Assembly: GCA_050953725.1 (NCBI GenBank)
Contig: JBMNNB010000003.1
Location: forward strand, 1-64,000
Length of the DNA stretch: 64,000 nucleotides
Direction: 5' to 3'
DNA from: DTU053 sp012520115
GTDB taxonomy: Bacteria > Bacillota > Clostridia > Oscillospirales > Acutalibacteraceae
The notes under the pieces are model-generated. The model was not told the origin of the DNA. It saw nothing but the letters and a program-made list of their open reading frames with translations, and made no database searches. How positions within the stretch are numbered: position 1 is the first letter of the stretch; each line of letters begins with the position of its first letter. Both the position numbers and the translations under genes were made by a program. Below, piece by piece: positions 15,802 through 24,344 of this stretch.

Positions 15802-16938
15802 TTAAATGAAGAAGCCGAGCAGGATACCGCCTGCCACGACGGAAGCAATCTGTCCCGAAACATTTGCGCCGATTGCGTGCATGAGAAGGTGGTTCTGATT
15901 ATCCTCGGCGATACCCATTTTCTGCACCACTCTTGCGGCCATGGGGAAGGCCGAGATACCTGCAGCACCTATCATGGGATTGATTTTGTTCTTGGAGAAC
16001 AGATTCAGGAACTTTGCGAACATTACGCCGCCGATTGTATCGAATACAAAGGCAAGCAGGCCGATTATCATAATCTTTATTGTATCTAAGGTTACGAACT
16101 TATCGGCCACCATGCTGAAGGATATCGTGATGCCGAGAAGCAGCGTAACAAGGTTAGCAAGCTCGTTCTGAGCGGTCTTTGAAAGGTTTTCGAGTGCGCC
16201 GCACTCTCTTATCAGGTTGCCGAACATAAGGAAGCCGACAAGCGAAACAGAGGCGGGGGCTACAAGACCTGCTATTACGGTTACTATTATCGGGAAGAGA
16301 ATGCGGGTTCTCTTTGATATGTTCTTAGGATTGTAGGGCATGCGTATAAGGCGCTCTTTTTTGGTTGTGATAGCCTTGATGACTACCGGCTGTATCGTGG
16401 GAACAAGGGCCATATACGAATATGCGGCAACTGCAATAGCGCCCATATACTTTGACTCGAGCACCTGCGAAACAAGGATTGCGGTCGGGCCGTCTGCGGC
16501 TCCAATCATGCCTGCGGCGACTGCGTCCTTTATGTCAAAACCGAGCAGCGTGGAAACGGTGATTGCTGCGAAGATGCCGAACTGTGCCGCTGCGCCGAAA
16601 AGGAACATCTTAGGATTAGAAAGCAGCGGGCCGAAGTCAATCATTGCGCCGATGCCTATAAACAATAACAGCGGAAAGGCCTCCGAAGCCTCAATGCCTA
16701 CATCGAAAAGCCACTGGATAATGCCGTGTGTTTCGCCCACGCCGGTCATCATCTGATTGATTACTCCCGAAAAGGGCAGGTTTACAAGGATTGCGCCGAA
16801 GCCCATGGGCAAAAGCAGCGCCGGCTCAAAGTCCTTTGACAAGGCCAGGTAAATAAGCAGACCGCCTATTACATACATGACTACCATCTGCCATGTGATA
16901 CCCATTATTCCCGATACAAGGAATTCCAAAAAAATCAC
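15802..16938 (-). CDS. oadB: Na+-translocating decarboxylase beta subunit
   Basis: The membrane subunit that couples decarboxylation of carboxybiotin (from oxaloacetate, methylmalonyl-CoA or glutaryl-CoA) to sodium export. The protein is very hydrophobic with about 9-11 helices and carries family segments GIGAMIDFGPLLSNPKMFLFG, GAADGPTAILVS (conserved Asp of the ion path) and NPMIGAAGISAFPMAARVVQ. The length of 378 is normal. It starts with a GTG at 16938 that has only a weak ribosome site. Only the gamma-like gene follows; no carboxyltransferase or biotin carrier gene is nearby, so its substrate cannot be read from the context. Confidence 0.9.
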   Translation of the reverse strand: MIFLEFLVSGIMGITWQMVVMYVIGGLLIYLALSKDFEPALLLPMGFGAILVNLPFSGVINQMMTGVGETHGIIQWLFDVGIEASEAFPLLLFIGIGAMIDFGPLLSNPKMFLFGAAAQFGIFAAITVSTLLGFDIKDAVAAGMIGAADGPTAILVSQVLESKYMGAIAVAAYSYMALVPTIQPVVIKAITTKKERLIRMPYNPKNISKRTRILFPIIVTVIAGLVAPASVSLVGFLMFGNLIRECGALENLSKTAQNELANLVTLLLGITISFSMVADKFVTLDTIKIMIIGLLAFVFDTIGGVMFAKFLNLFSKNKINPMIGAAGISAFPMAARVVQKMGIAEDNQNHLLMHAIGANVSGQIASVVAGGILLGFFI

Positions 16939-17149
16939 CCCAAAAAATATTTCAGCCCGCCGTGCAAAGATAGGACAATGAAGCAGTTGCGTACGGCAGT
17001 CTGATGAATAAATCGGAAGAGATTTTAGAACATTTACAAAAGAACGAAAAAACTAAAATCAGTGAAGAAACTACATTTTCACATCTGTGTTTTTTTCGGC
17101 TCACGAGTACCTGTCCCGAAAAAACCCCATCCAACCCCATTTTAAAGAG

Positions 17150-17178
17150 AGTATAACCTAAGCTTGTAAATTTTTCAA
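17150..17178 (-). promoter_or_regulatory. Promoter of oadB, with a 200-base leader
   Basis: On the minus strand TTGAAA (17173-17178), 17 bases and TATACT (17150-17155) form a good promoter. The leader from about 17143 to 16939 has no gene and no riboswitch that I recognise. The divergent gap 17179-17495 shows nothing further. Confidence 0.65.
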
Positions 17179-17495
17179 GTACTAATTTGATGTATATTAA
17201 TTCATTTGAAAATCCCGTCTTTTCACCGGGAGGCAAAACCGTGATTCCGTCGGTTTGATTCTCCGGCGGGTTTCAAAGAATTACGGGTAAATCCCTGTAA
17301 TATTATGACACACTTTAGTTATCACGGCAAGGGGTTTTATGAGTTTCTCTCTTATTATTTATTTTCACTATTTGTGAGGGTTTGAAACGAAAGGGATATT
17401 AGGCGAGAATAAATATACAATATTGATAAAATCGTGCAAGAATCAGAGAATATTTATACAGTATTTACAAAGTCAAATTTAGCGCTCGGGAACTA

Positions 17496-17524
17496 TTGAC
17501 AAGCTATTGACGCACCTCTATAAT
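17496..17524 (+). promoter_or_regulatory. Promoter of carA-carB/dapF
   Basis: TTGACA (17496-17501), 17 bases and TATAAT (17519-17524) are a perfect sigma-A consensus. Transcription would begin near 17531, leaving a leader of about 230 bases before carA. Confidence 0.85.
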
Positions 17525-17583
17525 TAAGTAAATATAAACGCACCGCTTTTTGGGCGGCCGACTCTGACAAACACTTTCCGCCT

Positions 17584-17628
17584 GCTGACGACACTTATTG
17601 TACCGGTATCCCGTCAGCGTGTTTTTTT
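17584..17628 (+). terminator. Attenuator-like terminator in the carA leader
   Basis: GCTGACG (17584-17590) pairs with CGTCAGC (17612-17618), with a small TACCGGTA dyad in the loop, and seven Ts follow at 17622-17628. Lying between promoter and carA, it would stop transcription unless an alternative fold forms. I do not see the PyrR-binding consensus, so the controlling signal is unknown. Confidence 0.6.
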
Positions 17629-17764
17629 GTAATCAGGCAGGCTCTGCTCTGCCCCGTAATGCAAAATAAGGGAAATGTTTTGAGTACAGAGTCGGGAATG
17701 TCAGGGCATCTGCATTGTGACTTTGGGGTTTATATTAAGCTTTAAGAAAAGGACTGGTTGCTCT

Positions 17765-18850
17765 ATGAGAAAAGCTTATATTGTGCTTGAGGGCGGCAAG
17801 GTTTTTGAGGGCTACGGCTTCGGGGCCGAGCGTGACGCCATCGGAGAGATAGTTTTTACAACAGGCATGTGCGGATATATCGAGACGCTGACCGACCCGA
17901 GCTATTACGGCCAGATTGTTCTTCAGACCTTTCCTCTTATCGGCAACTACGGCTTTATTTCGGAGGATGTCGAAAGCGATAAAAGCTATGTTAAAGGATA
18001 TATCGTTCGTGAGTGGTGCGAATACCCGTCTAACTTCCGCAGCGAAGGAGACATTAATGAGTATTTGAAAAGCCAGGGCATTCCGGGAGTTTACGGAGTA
18101 GATACAAGAGAATTGACAAGGATAATCAGAGAGCATGGCGTTATGAACGCTATGATTACGGATGATTTGAGCAAGGTCAATCCGAAGGAATTAAATGAAT
18201 ATTCTATTATTGATGCGGTTAAAGGTGTAAGCAGCGGCAAACAATCTATTCTGACACCCGAAGCCGATATTTTATACTCTGTTGTGCTTATTGACTACGG
18301 CGCAAAGCTGAATATCACAAGGGAGCTATTAAAGCGTGGCTGCAAGGTACATATAGTTCCGTCAACCACTACGGCTGAGGAAATCCTCTCTTTGAACCCG
18401 GACGGCATTATGCTTTCAAACGGCCCCGGCGACCCGGCGGAAAATGTGGAGTGCATAGAGGTCATAAAGAAGCTGCTCGGAAAGAAGCCCATATTCGGCA
18501 TTTGCCTCGGTCACCAGCTGCTGGCACTTGCAAACGGAGGCAGGACCGAGAAGCTCAAATACGGCCACAGGGGCGCAAATCAGCCCGTCAAGCAGCTTTC
18601 AAGCGGCAGGGTATATATCACAAGCCAGAATCACGGCTATGTTGTTGTAAATGAAACAGTAGAGAAAAACGGCGGCAAGGTAAGCCTTATCAATGCAAAC
18701 GACGGAACCTGCGAGGGAGTCGACTACCCTGAGCTGAATGCCTTCTCCACCCAGTTCCATCCGGAGGCCTGCTCGGGACCTATGGATACGAGCTTTATGT
18801 TCGACCGCTTTACAGACCTGATGAGGAGTGAGAAAAATGCCGTTAAATAA
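17765..18850 (+). CDS. carA: Carbamoyl-phosphate synthase small (glutaminase) subunit
   Basis: Supplies ammonia from glutamine to the large subunit for making carbamoyl phosphate, used in pyrimidine and arginine synthesis. The N-terminal swivelling domain has FTTGMCGYIETLTDPSY, and the glutaminase domain has the nucleophile in FGICLGHQLLALANGG, the KYGHRGANQPV loop and the FSTQFHPEA His/Glu pair. I placed the start at ATG 17765 (MRKAYIVLEGG), giving 361 residues; the open frame upstream from 17717 would add 16 atypical residues. The stop overlaps the start of the next gene by 14 bp. Confidence 0.95.
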   Translation: MRKAYIVLEGGKVFEGYGFGAERDAIGEIVFTTGMCGYIETLTDPSYYGQIVLQTFPLIGNYGFISEDVESDKSYVKGYIVREWCEYPSNFRSEGDINEYLKSQGIPGVYGVDTRELTRIIREHGVMNAMITDDLSKVNPKELNEYSIIDAVKGVSSGKQSILTPEADILYSVVLIDYGAKLNITRELLKRGCKVHIVPSTTTAEEILSLNPDGIMLSNGPGDPAENVECIEVIKKLLGKKPIFGICLGHQLLALANGGRTEKLKYGHRGANQPVKQLSSGRVYITSQNHGYVVVNETVEKNGGKVSLINANDGTCEGVDYPELNAFSTQFHPEACSGPMDTSFMFDRFTDLMRSEKNAVK

Positions 18851-21800
18851 AGATATTAAGAAGGTTCTGGTAATAGGCTCCGGTCCCATAGTCATCGGAC
18901 AGGCTGCGGAGTTTGACTATGCGGGCGCACAGGCCTGCACCGTTTTAAAGCAGGCAGGTCTTGATGTAGTTCTCGTCAACTCCAACCCGGCAACAATCAT
19001 GACGGACAAGACCCTTGCCGACGAGATATATCTTGAGCCGCTCAACGAGGAGACAATCAAGAGGATTATTATTAAAGAAAAGCCCGACAGCCTGCTTGCA
19101 AGCCTCGGCGGTCAGACGGGTCTGACAATTGCAATGCAACTTTCAAAGGAGGGCTTCCTCGAAAAGCACGGCGTAAAGCTCCTCGGCACCAATGCCCAGT
19201 CCATTAGCAAGGCCGAGGACAGAGAGATGTTCAAGAACACGATGCTTGAAATCGGTCAGCCCATAATTCCCTCGGACATTGCAACGGATATTGAGACCGC
19301 AAAGGAAATCGCAAGGAGAATAGGCTATCCCGTTATAGTCCGCCCCGCCTTTACCCTGGGAGGTGCCGGCGGCGGCGTTGCATATAATGAGGCGGAGCTT
19401 GACATTATAGGCAGAAACGGCCTTATGCTCTCCCCCATTACTCAGGTACTTATCGAGAAATACATCTACGGCTGGAAGGAAATCGAGTTCGAGGTCATGC
19501 GTGACAGGGCCGGCAACACCATTGCCGTCTGCAGCATGGAGAATGTGGACCCGGTGGGCGTTCATACGGGCGACAGCATTGTCGTGGCTCCCGCAGTCAC
19601 CCTTTCAAACAAGGAATACCAGCTGCTCAGAACCGCTTCACTTGACATTATCACGGCGCTGGGCATTGAGGGCGGCTGCAACTGCCAGTTTGCCCTTAAC
19701 CCGGACAGCTTTGAGTATGCGGTAATCGAAGTCAACCCCCGTGTTTCACGCTCCTCCGCTCTTGCAAGTAAGGCGACCGGCTACCCGATTGCAAAGGTCA
19801 CCACAAAGATTGCCCTCGGCTACACTCTTGATGAAATCAACAACGACATCACCGGCAAGACCTGCGCCTGCTTTGAGCCGGCAATCGACTACATAGTTGT
19901 CAAGCTGCCGAAATGGCCATTTGACAAATTTATAGATGCGGGTCACAACCTCGGCACTCAGATGAAGGCGACCGGCGAGGTTATGTCAATCGCTCCGACC
20001 TTTGAAATGGCTATGATGAAGGCTGTCAGGGGCGCAGAAATCGGCCTTGACACGCTCAATCTGCCTTCAATGAAGAATGTGGATATAAGAGAGCAGCTTC
20101 ACAGCGTTGACGATGTAAGACTGTTCGCAGTATTTGAGGCAATTAAGCAGGGTATCAGCATTGACGAGATATTTGAAATCACGAAAATCGACAGGTGGTT
20201 TATAGCAAAGCTCAAGAACCTTGCGGATTATGAGAAGCTAATCGCAGGCAAAAAGCTCGACGAGGAGCTTTATGTGAAAGGCAAGAAGCTCGGCTACACA
20301 GACGCCGCCTTAAAGAGAATTAGCGGCAACGAGCTGCCCGCCACAAGGGACGCAGTGTACAAGATGGTTGACACCTGCGCCGCAGAGTTCGATGCGGAAA
20401 CACCCTACTTCTATTCAAGCTATGACAATGACTGCGAAGCAAGGCAGTACAAGAGAAGCGGCAAGGACAGGATAATAGTTCTCGGCTCCGGCCCCATAAG
20501 AATCGGTCAGGGCATCGAGTTCGACTACTCCTCCGTTCACTGCGTAAGGACGCTTAAAAACATCGGCTATGAGGTTATCATCATAAACAATAACCCGGAG
20601 ACCGTATCTACTGACTTTGACACCTCAGACAGGCTTTACTTTGAGCCGCTGACTCCTGAGGATGTTATGAACATAATCAAGGTCGAAGACCCGATAGGCG
20701 TTGTCGTTGCCTTCGGCGGTCAGACCGCTATAAAGCTGACGAAGTTTTTGAATGATGCGGGTATTCAGATTCTCGGCACTTCAGCAGAGAGCATTGATAT
20801 TGCCGAGGACAGAGAGCGTTTTGACGCACTGCTGGAGACCTTTAATATCAGCCGTCCCGCAGGCATGAGCGCAATGACTAAGGAGGAAGCTCTGAGTGCC
20901 GCAAATACTCTGGGCTATCCCGTACTTGTACGCCCCTCTTATGTTATCGGCGGTCAGAATATGACCATAGCCTACAACGACGATGATGTAAGCCAGTATA
21001 TGGATTTGATTCTCAGGCAGAAAATCACCAACCCAGTACTGATTGACAAGTATATGATGGGCATTGAGCTTGAGGTCGACGTCATTTCCGACGGCGAGGA
21101 TGTATTAATACCCGGCATTATGCAGCACATTGAGCGTGCGGGCGTTCACTCCGGCGACTCGATTGCAGTTTATCCGCCCTTCAGCATAAACGACATTATG
21201 CTCAAAAATGTCATCGATTGCTCCGAAAAGCTCGCCCTCGCTATGAAAACAAAGGGTCTTGTAAACATACAGTACCTCATCTATCAGAACAAGCTCTATG
21301 TTATAGAGGTCAACCCCCGTGCTTCAAGGACTATCCCCTATATAAGCAAGGTCACGGGCGTGCCGATGGTCGAGCTTGCAACTAAGATTATGCTCGGCGC
21401 AAAACTTAAAGATTTGGGCTTCGGCACCGGTCTTTACAAGACTCCGCCCTATTACTCAGTAAAGGTTCCCGTATTCTCCTTTGAAAAGCTGCTTGACGTT
21501 GACTCCTCCTTAGGCCCGGAAATGAAGTCCACAGGCGAGGTCTTAGGCATAGGCAAGACCCTTGAGGAAGCACTGTTCAAGGGACTTGTTTCGGCGGGCT
21601 TTAAGATTCCTTCCCCCTCATACGAAAAGCAGCCGGGTATCTTCATCACCGTCAGCCATCAGGATAAGCTGGAGATAGTAAAGCTTGCTAAGACCCTTGA
21701 CGATTTGAACTTTAAGTTCTACGCCACAAGGGGTACCGCAAGGGCTATTGAACAGCTTGGCATTGATGTTGAGGTTGTTGACAAGCTTGCCGACGACGAC

Positions 21801-22886
21801 AGCGTTATGGACCTGCTTGAAGAGGGCAAGATTGACTATATTGTTTACACGGGAGCTAAAAGAAGGTCCGACGCAGTGGACTTCAGAAAGCTTCATCGCC
21901 GTGCGGTTCAGCTTTCCGTCGCCTGCCTGACCTCCCTTGATACGGCAAACGCCTTGGCGGATATCATCGCAAGCAGGTTCAACCTTAACAATACGGAGCT
22001 TGTCGATATTAACCATATGAGAACAAAGCGGGAGCGTCTGCACTTTGCGAAGATGCAGGGCACCGGCAATGACGCAATCTACATCGACAACAGCTCGGGC
22101 GTAATCACCTGCCCCGAATCCCTTGCAATTAACTTTACCAACCGCCACTACGGCATCGGCGGCGATGCTCTGGTACTTATCGAGCCTTCTAAGGTTGCCG
22201 ATGCAAAGATGAGGGTATTTAATAAGGACGGCAGCGAGGGCGAAATGGGCGGCAACAGCGCCCGCTGCGTAGGCAAGTATCTCTATGATAAGAACCCCTA
22301 CGGCCTTGATTTAGAGGGCAGGGAGACAATAACTATCGAGACCGAAAAGGGTGTAAGGGAATTAAAGCTCTATATCTATGACGGTCAGGTGCGCTCGGTC
22401 TGCGTGGATATGGGCAAGCCCTCTCTCAAGCCTTCGGATATTCCGGTATTGCTTGACGGCGACAAGATTGTATCAAGACCCCACACAATCGGCGGTATTG
22501 AATATAAGATTACCTGCCTGTCCGTGGGCAATCCCCACTGCGTCGTGTTCGTTGACAAGGTTGCGGATATTGACATTAAGCATATAGGCCCGCTCTTTGA
22601 GCACTGCTCCATCTTCCCCGAAAGGGTCAATACGGAGTTCGTCAGAGTCATTAACCGCAACGCCCTGAAGATGAGAGTCTGGGAGAGGGGCAACGGCGAG
22701 ACCTGGGCCTGCGGTACGGGCGCCTGCGCCGCTGTGGTTGCCGCTGTCGAAAACGGCTACTGCAACAAGGGCGAGGACATTACCGTTAAGCTCAAGGGCG
22801 GCGACCTTATAGTAAATTATACCGATGAAAGAATCCTGCTTACAGGCAACGCAAGCCTTGTATATGAAGGCGAAATAGAGTTCTGA
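18837..22886 (+). CDS. carB-dapF: CarB-DapF fusion: carbamoyl-phosphate synthase large subunit plus diaminopimelate epimerase
   Basis: One 1349-residue frame. Residues 1 to about 1058 are a complete CarB: two homologous halves, each opening with a dinucleotide-like motif (VIGSGPIVIGQAAEFDYAG at about 12, VLGSGPIRIGQGIEFDYSS at about 548), two ATP-grasp domains, and a C-terminal MGS regulatory domain (about 930-1055). After LVDINHM a linker of under ten residues leads to a complete DapF (about 1066-1349). It begins HFAKMQGTGND, with the catalytic cysteines Cys1144 in GGNSARC and Cys1292 in WACGTGACA, which interconvert LL- and meso-diaminopimelate for peptidoglycan and lysine. No stop, shifted frame or ribosome binding site is seen at the joint. 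The start at ATG 18837 follows GAGGAG and overlaps carA. Confidence 0.93.
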   Translation: MPLNKDIKKVLVIGSGPIVIGQAAEFDYAGAQACTVLKQAGLDVVLVNSNPATIMTDKTLADEIYLEPLNEETIKRIIIKEKPDSLLASLGGQTGLTIAMQLSKEGFLEKHGVKLLGTNAQSISKAEDREMFKNTMLEIGQPIIPSDIATDIETAKEIARRIGYPVIVRPAFTLGGAGGGVAYNEAELDIIGRNGLMLSPITQVLIEKYIYGWKEIEFEVMRDRAGNTIAVCSMENVDPVGVHTGDSIVVAPAVTLSNKEYQLLRTASLDIITALGIEGGCNCQFALNPDSFEYAVIEVNPRVSRSSALASKATGYPIAKVTTKIALGYTLDEINNDITGKTCACFEPAIDYIVVKLPKWPFDKFIDAGHNLGTQMKATGEVMSIAPTFEMAMMKAVRGAEIGLDTLNLPSMKNVDIREQLHSVDDVRLFAVFEAIKQGISIDEIFEITKIDRWFIAKLKNLADYEKLIAGKKLDEELYVKGKKLGYTDAALKRISGNELPATRDAVYKMVDTCAAEFDAETPYFYSSYDNDCEARQYKRSGKDRIIVLGSGPIRIGQGIEFDYSSVHCVRTLKNIGYEVIIINNNPETVSTDFDTSDRLYFEPLTPEDVMNIIKVEDPIGVVVAFGGQTAIKLTKFLNDAGIQILGTSAESIDIAEDRERFDALLETFNISRPAGMSAMTKEEALSAANTLGYPVLVRPSYVIGGQNMTIAYNDDDVSQYMDLILRQKITNPVLIDKYMMGIELEVDVISDGEDVLIPGIMQHIERAGVHSGDSIAVYPPFSINDIMLKNVIDCSEKLALAMKTKGLVNIQYLIYQNKLYVIEVNPRASRTIPYISKVTGVPMVELATKIMLGAKLKDLGFGTGLYKTPPYYSVKVPVFSFEKLLDVDSSLGPEMKSTGEVLGIGKTLEEALFKGLVSAGFKIPSPSYEKQPGIFITVSHQDKLEIVKLAKTLDDLNFKFYATRGTARAIEQLGIDVEVVDKLADDDSVMDLLEEGKIDYIVYTGAKRRSDAVDFRKLHRRAVQLSVACLTSLDTANALADIIASRFNLNNTELVDINHMRTKRERLHFAKMQGTGNDAIYIDNSSGVITCPESLAINFTNRHYGIGGDALVLIEPSKVADAKMRVFNKDGSEGEMGGNSARCVGKYLYDKNPYGLDLEGRETITIETEKGVRELKLYIYDGQVRSVCVDMGKPSLKPSDIPVLLDGDKIVSRPHTIGGIEYKITCLSVGNPHCVVFVDKVADIDIKHIGPLFEHCSIFPERVNTEFVRVINRNALKMRVWERGNGETWACGTGACAAVVAAVENGYCNKGEDITVKLKGGDLIVNYTDERILLTGNASLVYEGEIEF

Positions 22887-22905
22887 AGAAAATGCCCCGA
22901 CTTAT

Positions 22906-22930
22906 GCGGGTTATCCTCAGGATAACCCGC
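22906..22930 (+). terminator. Hairpin after carB-dapF
   Basis: GCGGGTTATCC and GGATAACCCGC form a perfect 11-bp stem with a TCA loop, 20 bases after the stop codon. There is no T-run, so termination may be inefficient or the hairpin may protect the 3' end. Confidence 0.55.
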
Positions 22931-23090
22931 AATGAAATTTGCCCTGCAGGCAAGTGAAATAATGCTTCGCATTGTGAAATAGCTGACGCTGTGAAATATG
23001 CTTCGCATATTAAGGACAAATTTTGTTTTTTTGCGAAGCACATTTCATAATCAGAATGATTATTTCATATTGTGCAACAATATTTCATTG
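22931..23090. repeat. Mini-hairpin array separated by TGAAAT
   Basis: TGAAAT (mostly GTGAAAT) occurs at 22933, 22955, 22975 and 22992. The reverse complement ATTTCA occurs at 23042, 23062 and 23082. The 10-15 bases between neighbours are small self-complementary units, for example TTGCC-CTGCA-GGCAA, AATGC-TTC-GCATT, AATCA-GAA-TGATT and ATTGT-GCA-ACAAT. The two arms face each other around a central AT-rich segment. A separate hairpin (GCCGCTTA with TAAGCGGC) follows at 23106-23131. Confidence 0.75.
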
Positions 23091-23163
23091 CAGTAAGAAG
23101 ACAAAGCCGCTTAGGATATCTCTTAAGCGGCTCACATATTGTTCGGGGTTTATCTTTGCCCAT

Positions 23164-23196
23164 AAAAAAGCCCTGAACTTTCGGTCAGGGCTTTTT
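23164..23196 (-). terminator. Terminator of the tRNA gene
   Basis: GCCCTGA pairs with TCAGGGC, with A/T runs on both sides, directly after the CCA end of the tRNA in the leftward direction. Confidence 0.85.
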
Positions 23197-23269
23197 GGCT
23201 GCGGAACTAGGATTTGAACCCAGACAAACAGAGTCAGAGTCTGCCGTGCTACCATTACACAATTCCGCA
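23196..23269 (-). tRNA. tRNA-Gln (anticodon CUG)
   Basis: A full cloverleaf on the minus strand: acceptor stem TGCGGAA/TTCCGCA, D arm with AATGGTAGCA, anticodon stem GCAGA/TCTGT with loop CTCTGAC, and T arm containing GGTTCGAATCC. The anticodon is CTG at the DNA level, so it reads CAG. The discriminator is G and CCA is encoded. In an organism with GatCAB this tRNA may be charged with Glu and then amidated. Confidence 0.92.
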
Positions 23270-23296
23270 ACGCTTGCTGTTCAATCAGCATAAGTG

Positions 23297-23325
23297 ATTA
23301 TAATGGCAATTCGGGTGTTTGTCAA
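23297..23325 (-). promoter_or_regulatory. Promoter of tRNA-Gln
   Basis: On the minus strand TTGACA (23320-23325), 17 bases and TATAAT (23297-23302) lie about 28 bases before the tRNA 5' end. This is a consensus stable-RNA promoter. The rest of 23326-23468 has no gene I can support. Confidence 0.85.
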
Positions 23326-23468
23326 GACTAAAATTGTGCTCTGTTTAAAATTTCCTGTGCTTCTTTTTCCGGAGTATTAACTTGATACTATTATGTACTT
23401 TTCTCATCCGCAAATGCGTTGTATTTTTTTGCTGCGGCGGGTACGGGTTAATGCGGATAAGCTTTTAA

Positions 23469-24341
23469 TTAATACATTTCATCATCGTCGTCCTTGATTC
23501 TGGCCTTAATGGCGTCAAGTATCTCCTCGATATAATCGATTCTGTTCTTTGCTGAGGCTCTGAGGGCTGAGGAACGGGTGATGATTCTGTATGCCTTCTT
23601 CTCTTCCCTCTTTGCGTCCTTGTTTGTGGGCTCATTCTGCATGGAATCGAAGTTCTTTCGGGCTTCGGAAAGCTGCTGATTGATTTCCGAGGTCCATGTG
23701 GCGAGCTTTATGCCCTGCTTTGTAATTTTATTCTGCAGGTTCTCAAAGCCCTGCTCCACGGTGTTTCTTATGCCGCCCACTGCGGTTGCGATATTATCAT
23801 AAAGGCCGGCAAGCTTCATCATAAGCTTTCTGATGTCCATTGCAGCCCTTACCGCATTAATAAGGTCGAGCACGAAAATGACAAGGATAACGGCGAGTAT
23901 TACGCCCTTGTATTGATTCGGCAGGTGAACAAAAATCTTTTGTGTTGTGAAGGGGTGTACCATGTAGGTGAATACAAGGCTTGCGATTCCCCAATAAATT
24001 GAGTGCTTGAAGCAGATTCTGCCCTGTATGTTCAGGAATCTGTCGGAGTAGTCCCACCACCTTGCGTGGAAGAGCTTTTCCATGATAAGGCTTGTGATAA
24101 ACTCCACTATGTCCGCAAGCACAAGGCCTATGAGAAAGACTAAGTACCACTTATCCTTGAAGGGTGCAAGGCAGACGGAGAAGATGACCGCTCCCGTGCC
24201 GTATATGGGGCATATGGGGCCTGTCAGGAAGCCTCTGTTTATCCATTTCTTTTCGCCGACGGAGCAATATATGGACTCAACGAGCCAGCCCGCCGCACTG
24301 TAAAAGAAGAAATATAGAATATAATCAATTACTCTGCTCAT
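23469..24341 (-). CDS. Putative ABC-transporter-type IV membrane protein (PF06541 family)
   Basis: A 290-residue protein whose first 170 residues match the CmpB/YteU-like putative ABC permease family: YILYFFFYSAAGWLVESIYCS, NRGFLTGPICPIYGTGAV, and LFHARWWDYSDRFLNIQGRICF. It has about five membrane helices. The C-terminal 120 residues are a charged, probably coiled-coil region (NTVEQGFENLQNKITKQGI) ending in an acidic DDDDE stretch. The family is common in Clostridia; transport activity has not been shown and the name is by similarity only. It follows the HD protein with a 3-base gap, so the two are co-transcribed. Confidence 0.75.
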   Translation of the reverse strand: MSRVIDYILYFFFYSAAGWLVESIYCSVGEKKWINRGFLTGPICPIYGTGAVIFSVCLAPFKDKWYLVFLIGLVLADIVEFITSLIMEKLFHARWWDYSDRFLNIQGRICFKHSIYWGIASLVFTYMVHPFTTQKIFVHLPNQYKGVILAVILVIFVLDLINAVRAAMDIRKLMMKLAGLYDNIATAVGGIRNTVEQGFENLQNKITKQGIKLATWTSEINQQLSEARKNFDSMQNEPTNKDAKREEKKAYRIITRSSALRASAKNRIDYIEEILDAIKARIKDDDDEMY

Positions 24342-24344
24342 AAC

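Noticed and set aside
17531..17764. A PyrR-binding attenuator or purine riboswitch before carA
   Set aside because: The PyrR consensus and the purine riboswitch core are not present; only a simple hairpin with a T-run is seen.
22017..22886. A separate internal start for dapF within the carB frame
   Set aside because: An ATG at 22017 exists, but the nearest GGAG is 18 bases upstream, too far; no independent initiation site is supported.
22931..23090. Regularly spaced repeats that first looked like a CRISPR array
   Set aside because: The repeated part is only six to seven bases, the spacers are self-complementary hairpins, and half the copies are inverted. There are no cas genes nearby.
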